Source of the DNA: Bacteroidales bacterium
Lineage (GTDB): Bacteria > Bacteroidota > Bacteroidia > Bacteroidales > UBA932
Reading direction: 5' to 3'
Assembly: GCA_016282145.1 (NCBI GenBank)
Contig: JAEEJZ010000021.1
Location: forward strand, 1 to 64,000
Length of the DNA stretch: 64,000 nucleotides
The notes under the pieces are model-generated. The model saw only the letters and a program-made list of their open reading frames with translations, was not told where the DNA came from and did not search any database. Position 1 is the first letter of the stretch. Every line of letters begins with the position of its first letter. The position numbers were made by a program, and so were the translations under genes. Below are positions 8,586-20,690 of this stretch, in pieces.

Positions 8586-10146
8586 AATCCTCTGTCAGCG
8601 AAGTGGAGGCGGGCACCGTTACCGTGCTCTCATAGCAGCTGAACATCTTTTCGACAGCCTTCTTGTCCACCTTTGTGAACAGGCTCACCAGCGGTACGAC
8701 GACCAGCCCCAGCAGCATCGCCAGCACGCCCGCGTTGATCGGAGAGGTGAAATAGGGGCTGATGAAAACCTTGCCCGTGAAAGTGCAGTACATACAGCCG
8801 CACATCACCCCCACGCCGACAATGAAGGAGGCCCAAACCGATGCCGCCGTCGCCCGCTTCCAGTACAGTCCGTAGAGGAAAGGCGCAAGGAAAGCTCCGG
8901 CAAGCGCACCCCAGGAAATACCCATCAACTGCGCGATGAAGGTAACGGAACTGCGCGCCTGGATGATCGCAATCACGGACGATACGGCAATGAAGAACAG
9001 CACCAGCAGGCGTATGCAGAGCAGTTGGCTGCGGTCGCTGAAATGTTTCTTTCCCAGCGCCGGAGCGATGATGTCCAGGGTCAGGGTAGAGCCGGAGGTC
9101 AGCACCAGCGAGGAAAGGGTCGACATCGAAGCGGAAAGGACCAGGATAATCACTACCCCGATCATCAGGTCCGGCAGCGACGAAAGCATAGACGGGACGA
9201 TGCTGTCGTAAACCGGAGTACCGGCGGCCGTATATTCGATGTTCCCGCCGTACAGACGGCCGAATCCGCCAAGGAAGTAGCAGCCGCCCGCGACGATAAT
9301 CGCAAAGAAGGTAGAGATGAAGGTGCCCTTGCGGATGGCGGCCTCGCTGCGGATGGCATAGAACTTACCCACCATCTGCGGCAGGCCCCAGGTGCCGAGC
9401 GAGGTCAAAAGCACCACGCCAAGCAGATACAGCGGCTGCGGACCGAAGAAGGAGACGAAGGCTCCGTCCAGTCCCGGCGCCGCTTCGGAGGGAATATGGG
9501 AAAGGCTTTGCAAAGCAGCGCTGAATCCGCCGTTGCCGCTCAGGACGACGCCAATCACGGCACAGATGCCGCCCAGCATAATCAGGCCCTGGATGAAGTC
9601 GTTCACGGCGGTAGCCATATAGCCGCCCACCCATACATAGATACCCGTCAGCACGGCCATCCCCAGCACGCACCAGACGTAATCTACGTTGAAGGCCATA
9701 CTGAAGAGGCGTGAGAGGCCGTTATAGAGGGAAGCCGTATAGGGAATCAGGAAAATGAAGACGATAACCGAGGCCGCTACCTTCAGGGCGCTGCTGCCGA
9801 AGCGTTTGCCGAAGAAATCCGGCATCGTGGCGCTCTCCAGGTGATGGGACATCAGGCGCGTGCGCCGGCCCAGGATCCGCCAGGCCAGCAGCGACCCGAT
9901 CAGGGCGTTGCCTATGCCGATCCAGGTGGCGGACAAGCCATATTTCCAGCCGAACTGTCCGGCGTAACCCACGAAGATCACGGCCGAGAAATAAGAAGTG
10001 CCAAAGGCAAAAGCGGTAAGCCAGGAACCCACGTTCCGGCCACCCAGCACGAATCCCTGCACGTCGGAGGCGGTCTTGCGGCAATAGACGCCCACGCCAG
10101 CCATTACGGCAAAGAACAAAACCAGAAGGAGTATCTTTAAAAACAT
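8584..10146 (-). CDS. Sodium:solute symporter family protein
   Basis: Multi-TM SSS-like sequence: VLGGRNVGSWLTAFAFGTSYFSAVIFVGYAG. Confidence 0.9.
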   Translation of the reverse strand: MFLKILLLVLFFAVMAGVGVYCRKTASDVQGFVLGGRNVGSWLTAFAFGTSYFSAVIFVGYAGQFGWKYGLSATWIGIGNALIGSLLAWRILGRRTRLMSHHLESATMPDFFGKRFGSSALKVAASVIVFIFLIPYTASLYNGLSRLFSMAFNVDYVWCVLGMAVLTGIYVWVGGYMATAVNDFIQGLIMLGGICAVIGVVLSGNGGFSAALQSLSHIPSEAAPGLDGAFVSFFGPQPLYLLGVVLLTSLGTWGLPQMVGKFYAIRSEAAIRKGTFISTFFAIIVAGGCYFLGGFGRLYGGNIEYTAAGTPVYDSIVPSMLSSLPDLMIGVVIILVLSASMSTLSSLVLTSGSTLTLDIIAPALGKKHFSDRSQLLCIRLLVLFFIAVSSVIAIIQARSSVTFIAQLMGISWGALAGAFLAPFLYGLYWKRATAASVWASFIVGVGVMCGCMYCTFTGKVFISPYFTSPINAGVLAMLLGLVVVPLVSLFTKVDKKAVEKMFSCYESTVTVPASTSLTED

Positions 10147-10207
10147 AGTGGCGCAAAAGTACGCAAAATACTGCTATTGCAAAAAAAATTCGTACCTTGC
10201 AGTCATT

Positions 10208-10744
10208 ATGAAAACAAGTACTAAAATTTGGATCGCCTTCACCGGCATCCTCCTCGTTGCCCTTGGCATCGTTTGCATTTGCAACCCTCTTGAAACCCTC
10301 TTCGCCAGTGCCTGGATCATCGGTATCCTCACGCTGCTCTCCGGAATCTCTACCTTGGTTTTCACGTTCAAGACGCAGATGTTCCTTCCCAACAGCGGCA
10401 CACGGATGCTCTCTGCCCTGCTACAGATCTTCCTGGGTATTTTCTTCCTGGTCCACAAGGGGGCGCTGACCATTTCGCTTCCGGTCGTCTTCTCCATCTG
10501 GGTGATGATCGAAGGCATCATTCTCGCCATCAACTCCTTCGATTTCAAGAAGGTAGGCTTCAAGTTCTGGTGGTGCCTCTGCCTGCTGGGACTCTGCGCC
10601 GCCGTGCTCGGCTATATGGGCATCCGCAACCCGATTGCCGCCGGACAGACGCTTTCCACCCTCATCGGACTCGCGGTCATCGCCAGCGGTCTTACCCGCT
10701 TCGTCGCCCTGGCCGGTGTCAACAAGTTTGAAAAACTCTTTTAA
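10208..10744 (+). CDS. HdeD-like/DUF308 membrane protein
   Basis: Six-TM small protein; start at MKTSTKIWIAF rather than the longer ORF. Confidence 0.65.
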   Translation: MKTSTKIWIAFTGILLVALGIVCICNPLETLFASAWIIGILTLLSGISTLVFTFKTQMFLPNSGTRMLSALLQIFLGIFFLVHKGALTISLPVVFSIWVMIEGIILAINSFDFKKVGFKFWWCLCLLGLCAAVLGYMGIRNPIAAGQTLSTLIGLAVIASGLTRFVALAGVNKFEKLF

Positions 10745-10747
10745 ACG

Positions 10748-11689
10748 CTGAAAACGATTTCAGAATTCGGGCTGATTGAGCAGATTGCGGCGATGTTTCC
10801 TGCGCCGGAGGGCGTACGGGGTATCGGCGATGACTGCGCAGTCATTCCCCGCAGCGACGGAGTGGACACGCTCGTCAGCACGGATTTGCTGACCGAGGGT
10901 GTCCATTTCCTTCGTCATCGCATAGAGCCGCGCGAGCTGGGCTGGAAAGCGGCGGCAGTGAATCTCAGCGATATCGCGGCGATGGGCGGAAAGCCCGTGG
11001 ACACCTTCCTCTCGCTGGCGATCCCAAAGGACTGCGACGAGGGCTTCATCGCGCAGATGATGGAGGGCTATGCCGATGCTTCCCGCCATTACGGCACTCC
11101 CCTGCTGGGCGGCGATACCTGCGCCTCCGCGGACGCACTGACGCTCAACGTCACCGTTCTGGGCGAATGCCCGCACGGGAAAGCGCTGCTCCGCTCCGCT
11201 GCCCTGCCGGGCGATGCCATATACGTAACGGGAACGCTCGGGGACAGCGCCGCCGGGCTGAAAGCCCTGCTGGAAGCGTTGCCCGAAACGCCGCTGACCC
11301 AGGCACTGATCCGGCGCCACTACCATCCCGTTCCCCGCATCGCGGAGGGGCAGCAAATTGCGGCCTGCACGAAGGCCGGAGCGGCGATGGACCTGTCGGA
11401 CGGGCTGGCATCGGACCTGCGGCACATTCTCAAAGCCTCCGGCTGCGGAGCCAGCATCGACCTGAAAGCCCTGCCCCTTTCGCCCGAACTGCTGGATTTT
11501 TGCCGGGAGTACGGAGCGGACCCGCTGGAACTGGCGCTCTGCGGCGGCGAGGACTACGAACTGCTATTCACCCTGCGGCCGGGCTGCGCGCCTCCGCTGC
11601 CCTGCAGCTGCATCGGCCGGATCACCTCCGGAAAGCAATTGATTTGGGAAGGCAGCGAGCGGGATTTTAAAGGATTCGAACACTTTTAA
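10748..11689 (+). CDS. thiL: Thiamine-phosphate kinase
   Basis: GIGDDCAVI, STDLLTEGVHF, AMDLSDGLASDL motifs. First ATG is 10793, but homology-like sequence KTISEFGLIEQIAA extends upstream to CTG 10748. Confidence 0.85.
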   Translation: MKTISEFGLIEQIAAMFPAPEGVRGIGDDCAVIPRSDGVDTLVSTDLLTEGVHFLRHRIEPRELGWKAAAVNLSDIAAMGGKPVDTFLSLAIPKDCDEGFIAQMMEGYADASRHYGTPLLGGDTCASADALTLNVTVLGECPHGKALLRSAALPGDAIYVTGTLGDSAAGLKALLEALPETPLTQALIRRHYHPVPRIAEGQQIAACTKAGAAMDLSDGLASDLRHILKASGCGASIDLKALPLSPELLDFCREYGADPLELALCGGEDYELLFTLRPGCAPPLPCSCIGRITSGKQLIWEGSERDFKGFEHF

Positions 11690-11725
11690 CGACAATTTTT
11701 GTAACTTGCAGAAATTTTCAACACG

Positions 11726-13111
11726 ATGCTGGGATTTTTAAAACAGCCGGCCTATAAGCCGGAACAGACCGGCCCTGAAGCCGACGCCAGGTACAAACGC
11801 CTGCGCTTGCAGGTATTTATCGGCGCATTCATCGGCTATGCCGGATTCTACCTTGTCCGCAAGAATTTCTCGATGGCGATTCCCGCGCTCGAACCGCTGG
11901 GATTCCACAAGACCGAGTTGGGTGTGGTGCTGTCGATGAACGCCATCGCCTACGCCCTGTCCAAGTTCCTGATGGGCAGCGTGTCCGACCGTTCCAACGC
12001 GCGGGTATTCCTGCCCCTGGGACTGATCCTGACGGCCATTTCGATGTGCTTTATGATCGTGCCCATCGAGTGGCTGGGAGCCTCCAACAAGGGAATGGCC
12101 ATTCTGCTGATGGCCGTGCTCAACTTCCTTGTGGGCTGGTTCAACGGGATGGGCTGGCCTCCCTGCGGACGGGTGATGACGCACTGGTTCTCCGTCAGTG
12201 AACGGGGAACGATGATGTCCATCTGGAACTGCGCCCATAACGTGGGCGGCGCCCTCGTGGGCCCGATGGCCACCTACGGTGCCGCGTGGTTCGGCAGCTG
12301 GTTCTACGGCGCACAGCACGAGATGTACTTCCTGATAGGCACCTTCGCCTTCCCGGCGGCAACGGCCCTCTTCATCGCCCTGCTGGCCTACATCCTGCTG
12401 CGTGACACTCCGCAGAGTTGCGGTCTCCCCTCCGTTGAGAAATGGCGCAACGATTATCCCAAGAACTATTCCGAGAAATCGGAAGAGACGCTGTCCGCCA
12501 AGGAAATCTTCTTCCAGCACGTGCTCAACAACAAGTTCCTCTGGTTCATCGCCCTGTCCAACGCCTTCGTCTATATGGTGCGTTACGGCTGCCTGGACTG
12601 GGCTCCGACCATCCTGACCGAAAAGGGCATCGACCTCAAGAGCGCCGGCTGGGCCTATTTCGCCTATGAGTTCGCGGCCATCCCCGGCACCCTGCTCTGC
12701 GGCTGGCTCTCGGACAAGCTCTTCCACGGGCGCCGGGCGCTCCCGACGATGATCTTCATGGCCCTGGTGGCGGCTTTCATCCTGATGTACTGGGTCTTCA
12801 TCGACGACCTGACGATGGTCATCATCGCCCTGATCGGCATCGGCTTCTTCATCTACGGTCCCGTTATGCTGATCGGCGTGCAGGCGCTTGACCTGGCCCC
12901 GAAGAACGCTGCGGGAACGGCCGCCGGCTTCACCGGCTTCTTCGGCTACTTCTTCGGTACCGCCATCCTGGCGAACATCGTCATCGGTGCGGTATCACAG
13001 GCCGTGGGCTGGAACTGGACCTTCGCGCTGCTGCTGGGCGCCTGCGTACTGGCCATCGTCTTTATGGGCTTTACCTATAAAGAAGAGCAGTACCTGGTGC
13101 ACAAGAAATAA
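11726..13111 (+). CDS. MFS transporter, glycerol-3-phosphate/hexose-phosphate (GlpT) type
   Basis: FIGAFIGYAGFYLVRKNFSMAIPAL and GWFNGMGWPPCGRVMTHWFS motifs. Confidence 0.88.
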   Translation: MLGFLKQPAYKPEQTGPEADARYKRLRLQVFIGAFIGYAGFYLVRKNFSMAIPALEPLGFHKTELGVVLSMNAIAYALSKFLMGSVSDRSNARVFLPLGLILTAISMCFMIVPIEWLGASNKGMAILLMAVLNFLVGWFNGMGWPPCGRVMTHWFSVSERGTMMSIWNCAHNVGGALVGPMATYGAAWFGSWFYGAQHEMYFLIGTFAFPAATALFIALLAYILLRDTPQSCGLPSVEKWRNDYPKNYSEKSEETLSAKEIFFQHVLNNKFLWFIALSNAFVYMVRYGCLDWAPTILTEKGIDLKSAGWAYFAYEFAAIPGTLLCGWLSDKLFHGRRALPTMIFMALVAAFILMYWVFIDDLTMVIIALIGIGFFIYGPVMLIGVQALDLAPKNAAGTAAGFTGFFGYFFGTAILANIVIGAVSQAVGWNWTFALLLGACVLAIVFMGFTYKEEQYLVHKK

Positions 13112-13465
13112 TTAGAAATCGAGCGTAAGCGCCGATGAGTCCGCCTCTCCTCCGAGGGGCGGATTTTTTTTGGCGATGCGGATGCGGGCGGGCCCCATCT
13201 CGGGGAAGGCTTCGCGCAGCGCAGCGGCAATGCGGCCGGCCACGTGCTCCAGCAAGTTCGAGGGCAGAGCCATCTCGAGCGCAATCACTTGATAGACGGC
13301 TGAATAGTCGAGCGTATCTTCAAGCGCATCGGTGTGCATCGCTTTCTCGATGGGATAAGAGCAGGAGAAATCGACGATATAGTCACCGCCGCAGCGGCGC
13401 TCGCTTTCCAGGACGCCGTGATACGCCCGGAAGTGTAATCCATTCAGTTCAATTTTGCCTTCCAT
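13112..13465 (-). CDS. folB: Dihydroneopterin aldolase
   Basis: LNGLHFRAYHGVLESER...; FolB-like length and motifs. Confidence 0.85.
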   Translation of the reverse strand: MEGKIELNGLHFRAYHGVLESERRCGGDYIVDFSCSYPIEKAMHTDALEDTLDYSAVYQVIALEMALPSNLLEHVAGRIAAALREAFPEMGPARIRIAKKNPPLGGEADSSALTLDF

Positions 13466-13516
13466 AATGTGTGGCAAAATTATGAAAAAAATATTTAGAA
13501 ACTGCGAACAGTTTCG

Positions 13517-13524
13517 TAACTTTG
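13517..13524 (+). promoter_or_regulatory. Putative -7 box TAACTTTG, 6 nt before the ligA ATG
   Basis: TAnnTTTG match. Confidence 0.55.
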
Positions 13525-13527
13525 TAA

Positions 13528-15573
<2,046 letters not shown>

Positions 15574-15574
15574 T

Positions 15575-16492
15575 ATGAGTGCCCGAAAAACGATGAAGGA
15601 TCTGTTCAGCGACAGGCTGTGGAGCATCGATACCGAAGAGATGTCCGCTGCCTGGCGGCGCTTCGCCCAGTTCATGAAACTGGCGCGGCTGACGGTGACG
15701 ACCTTTACGGAGAACCGTATGGGCTTCCAGTGCGTGGCGCTCAGTTATTTCGTGGCGCTGGCCATCGTGCCCGTCGTGGCCCTGCTCTTCGCCCTTTCCG
15801 GCGGTCTGGGACTGACGGAGCACGTCACCCAGCTGGCCTACTCCATCTTTACCGACCGCCAGGACCTGGTGGATATGGTCATCGAGAAGGCCGGCAACAT
15901 CATCAACGTGGCCAAGAGCGGGACGGTGGGCCTGATCAGTGCCCTGATGTTCCTCTGGGCCATCCTCTGGCTGATGTTCCAGGTGGAGCGGGTGTTCAAC
16001 AACGTCTGGGGCATCCTCAAGCCGCCGCGCAAACTCTACACACGCCTGGGCTTTTATGTCCTGGCCCTGTTCCTGACGCCTTTCATCGTCGTGCTCTTCG
16101 GCTCCGGCATCGCCTACTACGCCAACATCACGAAATTCATCGGCCTGGACCTTTCCGGGCTGAAGATCCTGCCGAAGCTGATCGGCTGGACGACCTTCTA
16201 CATCGTATCGGTCTTCACGCTCTCGATGATGTACAAGTGGATTCCGGCGGCGAAGGTGGATTACCGGCTGGCGCTCAGGGCGGCCGCGCTCGCGGGCGTG
16301 GTCTTCACCCTTTTCCAGTACCTGTACCTGAATACGCAGGTGTTCGTATCGCGGCTCAATGACGTATATGGCGTGATCGCTGCTTTCCCGCTCTTCCTCA
16401 TCTACCTGAATTTCAGCTGGCAGATCATCATCTACGGGGCGGAACTGACCTATGCCCTGCATAATGTGGACTTTTACAAAATTCCCGAATGA
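15575..16492 (+). CDS. YihY/BrkB-family inner membrane protein
   Basis: Multi-TM; FLIYLNFSWQIIIYGAELTYALHN C-terminal motif. Confidence 0.9.
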   Translation: MSARKTMKDLFSDRLWSIDTEEMSAAWRRFAQFMKLARLTVTTFTENRMGFQCVALSYFVALAIVPVVALLFALSGGLGLTEHVTQLAYSIFTDRQDLVDMVIEKAGNIINVAKSGTVGLISALMFLWAILWLMFQVERVFNNVWGILKPPRKLYTRLGFYVLALFLTPFIVVLFGSGIAYYANITKFIGLDLSGLKILPKLIGWTTFYIVSVFTLSMMYKWIPAAKVDYRLALRAAALAGVVFTLFQYLYLNTQVFVSRLNDVYGVIAAFPLFLIYLNFSWQIIIYGAELTYALHNVDFYKIPE

Positions 16493-19400
16493 GTTTCTCC
16501 AAATTCACCATAAAGGATAACCGGCAGATCAAGGAGGCGCGTGAGTCTCTGATGACGCTCGTGCGCCGGCGCTGCCCCGATGCCGAGGAACAGGCCACCG
16601 TCGAGCGGGCGCTCCGCTTTGTCGGCGAATCCCACAAGAACATCCGCAGAAATACCGGAGAGCCCTACATCATCCATCCCATCGAGGTGGCCAAGATCGT
16701 CATTACGGAGATCGGGCTGGGCTACAAGTCCATCTGTGCCGCGCTCCTGCACGACGTGTTCGAGGACACGGGCTACGACATCGAGGATATCCGCAGCCTG
16801 TTCGGCGACACCATCGCCGCCCTGGTGGAAGGGATGGTGAAAATCAAGAACGTGCTCGACGACGAGAGCCGCAAGGAATACAAGAGCACGGAGAACCTGC
16901 AGGCCGAGAATTTCCGCAAGATCCTCCTGACACTCAGCGACGATGTGCGCGTCATCCTCATCAAGCTCGCCGACCGCCTGCACAGTTGCCGGACGCTGGA
17001 GGCGCAGACGCCGCGCAAGCGCGACAAGATCCTCAGCGACATTATGTACATCTTCGTCCCGCTGGCCCACCGCCTGGGTCTGTACGGCATCAAATCGGAG
17101 ATGGAGAACACCTGGCTGCGCTACCGCCGTCCCGAGCAATGGGCGGACATCTCCGGCCGCATCGAACGCAGTACGGCCATCTGCATGCCCGATATCGAGA
17201 ATTTCATCGATTCCGTCCGGGAGATGCTGGATGCCGCCGGCATCAAATACACCATCCGCCAGCGGGTCAAGACGCCCTATTCCATCTGGTACAAGATGAC
17301 CGCGAAGGAGGTCAGTTTCGACGAAATCTTCGACCTGTACGCCACCCGCATCATCTTTACCCCGAAGAAAGGCGCGGAAGAGCACGCGGAAGCCCGCCGC
17401 ATCTATACCCTGCTGCGCAAGGCCTTCCCCGAGAAGCCGGAACGGCTGCGCAACTGGCTGGACAAGCCCAAGAGCAACGGCTACGAAGCCCTGCACTGCA
17501 CGCTGCAGACGCAGGGAGGCAACTGGGTGGAAGTGCAGATCCGTTCGCGAAGGATGGACGATATCGCCGAAAGGGGCATCGCCGCGCACTGGGCCTACAA
17601 GAAGGAAGGCTTCAGTTCCGAGGAGAATTCCGAGATGGACAAATGGCTCTCGCGCCTGCAGCACATCCTCTCTGCACGCGACTCCGACATCACGACCCTG
17701 CTGGATATGATGCACAAGGGCCTGACCTCCCCGGAAGTGGTGCTCTTCACGCAGTCGGGCGAGCAGCGCACGCTGCCCTCGGGCTCGACCGTCCTGGATT
17801 TCGCCTACAGCATCCACAGCGACATCGGGAACAAGGCCATCGCCGCAAAGGTCAACGGGCATCTCTGCGACCTGGATACGACGCTCTCATCGGGCGACCG
17901 CATCGAGATCATCACCGCCCGCAACGGTGCGCCCCAGCAGCAGTGGCTGGGCTTCCTGCACACCAAGGCGGCCCGGAGCCGGGTTTCGGAGTACCTGCGC
18001 AAGGCAAAGAAACTGGTTCCCCTGCTGATCTTCGCCCTGATTTTCCTGCCCATCATCTTCGCGCCCTCCTGCGCGAACACCACGCAGTCCCCTACCGGCG
18101 GGCCCAAGGACAGCATTCCGCCCTATATCACGAACATCGTTCCCCTGCCCGGTTCTCTGAACGTTCCCACGGCCAGGACCAAGATCGTCTTCACCTTCAA
18201 CGAGTTCGTGACCATCAAGGACGCCAAGAGCATCTACCTCTCCCCGCCCCTCTCGAAGCCCGCCAAAGCCCGCATCATGGGCAAGAACCTGGTCGTCACC
18301 TTCGAGGAGGACCTGCTGCCCAACACCACCTACACCCTGGACCTGACCGGGGCCCTCGCGGACAATAACGAGGGGAATATGTACCCCGGCTATACCTACG
18401 TCTTCTCGACGGGAGAGCGCATCGACTCGCTCTATATCACCGGCATCGTGCAGGAATGTACCACGCTCAAGCCGGTCAAGGGCGCCACGGTGATGCTCTA
18501 CAAGAACCACGCGGATTCTGCGATTTTCCTGGAAAGGCCCATCGCGTCGGTCCGGACCGACGACTGGGGCTACTTCTCCCTGGCCTATCTGCAGGACACG
18601 CTCTACCGCCTGTACGCCATCAAGGACGATGCCTCGGATAATATCTACGACCCGCAGGCGGACCTGATCGCGTTCTACGATTCCCTGGTCCAGCCGGTGC
18701 TGAAGGTCAACGACACCGTCCCGGAACTGATGAAGTATGAGATGAAGGACACGGCGGCCTGCCTGGCGCGAAAGACGCGCTACACCCTGAACCTCTTCCG
18801 GGAAAGGCCGACCAAGCAGTATATCGTCAACAAGGTCCGGGTGAAGGACCGCTCTTCCTATATTACCTTTATGGCGCCCGGCGCCTGGATCGATTCGCTC
18901 TGGATCAAGGGCTACCCGGACAAGCGCGTCATCACCCAGTTCAACATCCAGCAGGACAGCCTGGAAATCTGGGTCAACGATCCCCGTCCCGTGCCGGATA
19001 CCCTGCACCTCTATGTCAATTACCGGAAGACCGATACCACCGGCGCCCTGAAGCCCCATCTGGAGCACGTCAAGCTCTATCGCGAGGGGATGAAGCGGAA
19101 GGCGGTGGGCTTCAATGCCCGCAAGGAAATCAAGCACGAGGATACCATCTGCGTCTTCAAACTGGACGTCAAGGGTGAGACGGTGGAGCAGAAAGGCTTC
19201 GACCTGGAATTCCAGGAGCCCATCATCTACGAGAACTTCGACAAACTGGACTTCATCATGGTCAATCCCAAGCAGAAGATGAGCAAGGGGAAGTTCGATG
19301 TAGAGAAGGACAGCCTCAATCTCCGGCACTTCACCATCCGTCCCCGGGAGAAACTGCTCAACGGCTGGGAATACCGGCTGAAACTGCCGCACCGTGCCTT

Positions 19401-19794
19401 CCAGGACATCAACGGCTTCTTCTCCGACAGTACGGAAGTGAAGGTCACCCTGCCCACGGACGAAAATCTTTCCTCGCTGGAACTGGTGCTCAGCGACGTG
19501 CCGGGCAAAGTGCTGGTGGACCTGCTGAACGAAGCCCGCAAGGAGGTGCTGCGTTCCTATGTGATCGACGGTCCCTGTACCCTGCAATTCCCCTACCTGC
19601 GGAAGGGCAAATACTGCATCCGCTTCACGGAGGACCTCAACCGCAATTCCATTGTCGATACCGGCTCGCTGCTGGAGCATCGGCAGCCGGAAAAGGTGCG
19701 CTTCCTGAAAATCAACGGCGACATCTTCCTCGACCTGCCCGAAAAGACGGAACTGAGCCAGAAAGCCTCCGTCAGCGAAATCTTTAAAGACTGA
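16489..19794 (+). CDS. Fusion ORF: RelA/SpoT homolog (HD, synthetase, TGS) joined in frame to an Ig-like-domain lipoprotein
   Basis: LLHDVFEDT, KLADRLHSCRTL, DKPKSNGYEALH, TGS-like VVLFTQSGEQRTLPSGSTVLDFAYSIH; then a hydrophobic segment and lipobox-like FAPSCANTTQSPTGGPKDSIPPYI (Cys528). Confidence 0.85.
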   Translation: MSFSKFTIKDNRQIKEARESLMTLVRRRCPDAEEQATVERALRFVGESHKNIRRNTGEPYIIHPIEVAKIVITEIGLGYKSICAALLHDVFEDTGYDIEDIRSLFGDTIAALVEGMVKIKNVLDDESRKEYKSTENLQAENFRKILLTLSDDVRVILIKLADRLHSCRTLEAQTPRKRDKILSDIMYIFVPLAHRLGLYGIKSEMENTWLRYRRPEQWADISGRIERSTAICMPDIENFIDSVREMLDAAGIKYTIRQRVKTPYSIWYKMTAKEVSFDEIFDLYATRIIFTPKKGAEEHAEARRIYTLLRKAFPEKPERLRNWLDKPKSNGYEALHCTLQTQGGNWVEVQIRSRRMDDIAERGIAAHWAYKKEGFSSEENSEMDKWLSRLQHILSARDSDITTLLDMMHKGLTSPEVVLFTQSGEQRTLPSGSTVLDFAYSIHSDIGNKAIAAKVNGHLCDLDTTLSSGDRIEIITARNGAPQQQWLGFLHTKAARSRVSEYLRKAKKLVPLLIFALIFLPIIFAPSCANTTQSPTGGPKDSIPPYITNIVPLPGSLNVPTARTKIVFTFNEFVTIKDAKSIYLSPPLSKPAKARIMGKNLVVTFEEDLLPNTTYTLDLTGALADNNEGNMYPGYTYVFSTGERIDSLYITGIVQECTTLKPVKGATVMLYKNHADSAIFLERPIASVRTDDWGYFSLAYLQDTLYRLYAIKDDASDNIYDPQADLIAFYDSLVQPVLKVNDTVPELMKYEMKDTAACLARKTRYTLNLFRERPTKQYIVNKVRVKDRSSYITFMAPGAWIDSLWIKGYPDKRVITQFNIQQDSLEIWVNDPRPVPDTLHLYVNYRKTDTTGALKPHLEHVKLYREGMKRKAVGFNARKEIKHEDTICVFKLDVKGETVEQKGFDLEFQEPIIYENFDKLDFIMVNPKQKMSKGKFDVEKDSLNLRHFTIRPREKLLNGWEYRLKLPHRAFQDINGFFSDSTEVKVTLPTDENLSSLELVLSDVPGKVLVDLLNEARKEVLRSYVIDGPCTLQFPYLRKGKYCIRFTEDLNRNSIVDTGSLLEHRQPEKVRFLKINGDIFLDLPEKTELSQKASVSEIFKD

Positions 19795-20690
19795 TGAAAA
19801 GGAAACTCCTCATAGCCGCCATCCTCCTGCTTCCCGGACTCTGCTCCGCACGAAGCCGGCAGGCGGATACCGTACAATACAGCGCGGAATACCTAGATAC
19901 GGTCCAGGTCCGGAAAGGGACGATCATCAACGACTATACCACCCTCGGCTTCAACGCGGGCGTGACCTTTTCGCGGATGCTTTTCAATCCCGTCAAGGAC
20001 CACGATTTCGTCTTTGCGCCGCAATATTACTCCTTCTACTATACCCGGCATTGCAAGATGTTCGGCTACCTCCCCTACTTTGCCCTGAAAATCGGCGTGG
20101 AGTACGGCCACAACGGCTTCGAGTTCAAGACGAACAAGAGCACCGGCCTCATCTACCACGACAACGGCATCACCAAGTGCGATATGACGATGATCTCCGT
20201 CCCGGCGATGGCGGAAATCCACGTGGACATCGATCCCATCAAGGTTTTCGCCGATGTCGGCGCCTACGGCGGCTATCGCCTCACCATCAACCGCAGCTGG
20301 CCCGCCAGCCAGGACAAGTACATCGACGAGAAATACCATACCTCCTTCCGGGACTACGAACGCCGCTGGGACTACGGTCTGCACGGCGGCGCCGGCATCG
20401 CTTTCGTCTTCAGCCCGGTGGAAATCCACCTCGGCGCGATGGTCCGCTGGAGTTGGAGCGACCTCTATGCCCCGGATTACCTGGACGAGACCTATCACCC
20501 CTATCCCCGGAACACCTATTACTACCGCTTTGCCTCACCGCTGGACATCATGGTCTACGCCGGCGTGCACTTCCACCTGACCAAACGCAAGGGGAAGACC
20601 GTCAAGATGCTCAAGCGCGAGGCCTACGATATCGTTTATCCCAAGCCGACTGAAGATGAACCCAAGGTACCTCAATTGCCGAATCGGTAA
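19794..20690 (+). CDS. Predicted outer membrane beta-barrel protein
   Basis: Signal peptide, aromatic-rich strands; start overlaps the previous stop (TGATG). Confidence 0.6.
   Translation: MKRKLLIAAILLLPGLCSARSRQADTVQYSAEYLDTVQVRKGTIINDYTTLGFNAGVTFSRMLFNPVKDHDFVFAPQYYSFYYTRHCKMFGYLPYFALKIGVEYGHNGFEFKTNKSTGLIYHDNGITKCDMTMISVPAMAEIHVDIDPIKVFADVGAYGGYRLTINRSWPASQDKYIDEKYHTSFRDYERRWDYGLHGGAGIAFVFSPVEIHLGAMVRWSWSDLYAPDYLDETYHPYPRNTYYYRFASPLDIMVYAGVHFHLTKRKGKTVKMLKREAYDIVYPKPTEDEPKVPQLPNR

Noticed and set aside
13109-13114. Abutting stop codons of the GlpT-like gene and folB
   Set aside because: Tight convergent packing is common across this window, so it is not notable alone.
17887-19680. 597-aa minus-strand ORF across the RSH-lipoprotein fusion
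   Set aside because: Antisense shadow without recognisable motifs.
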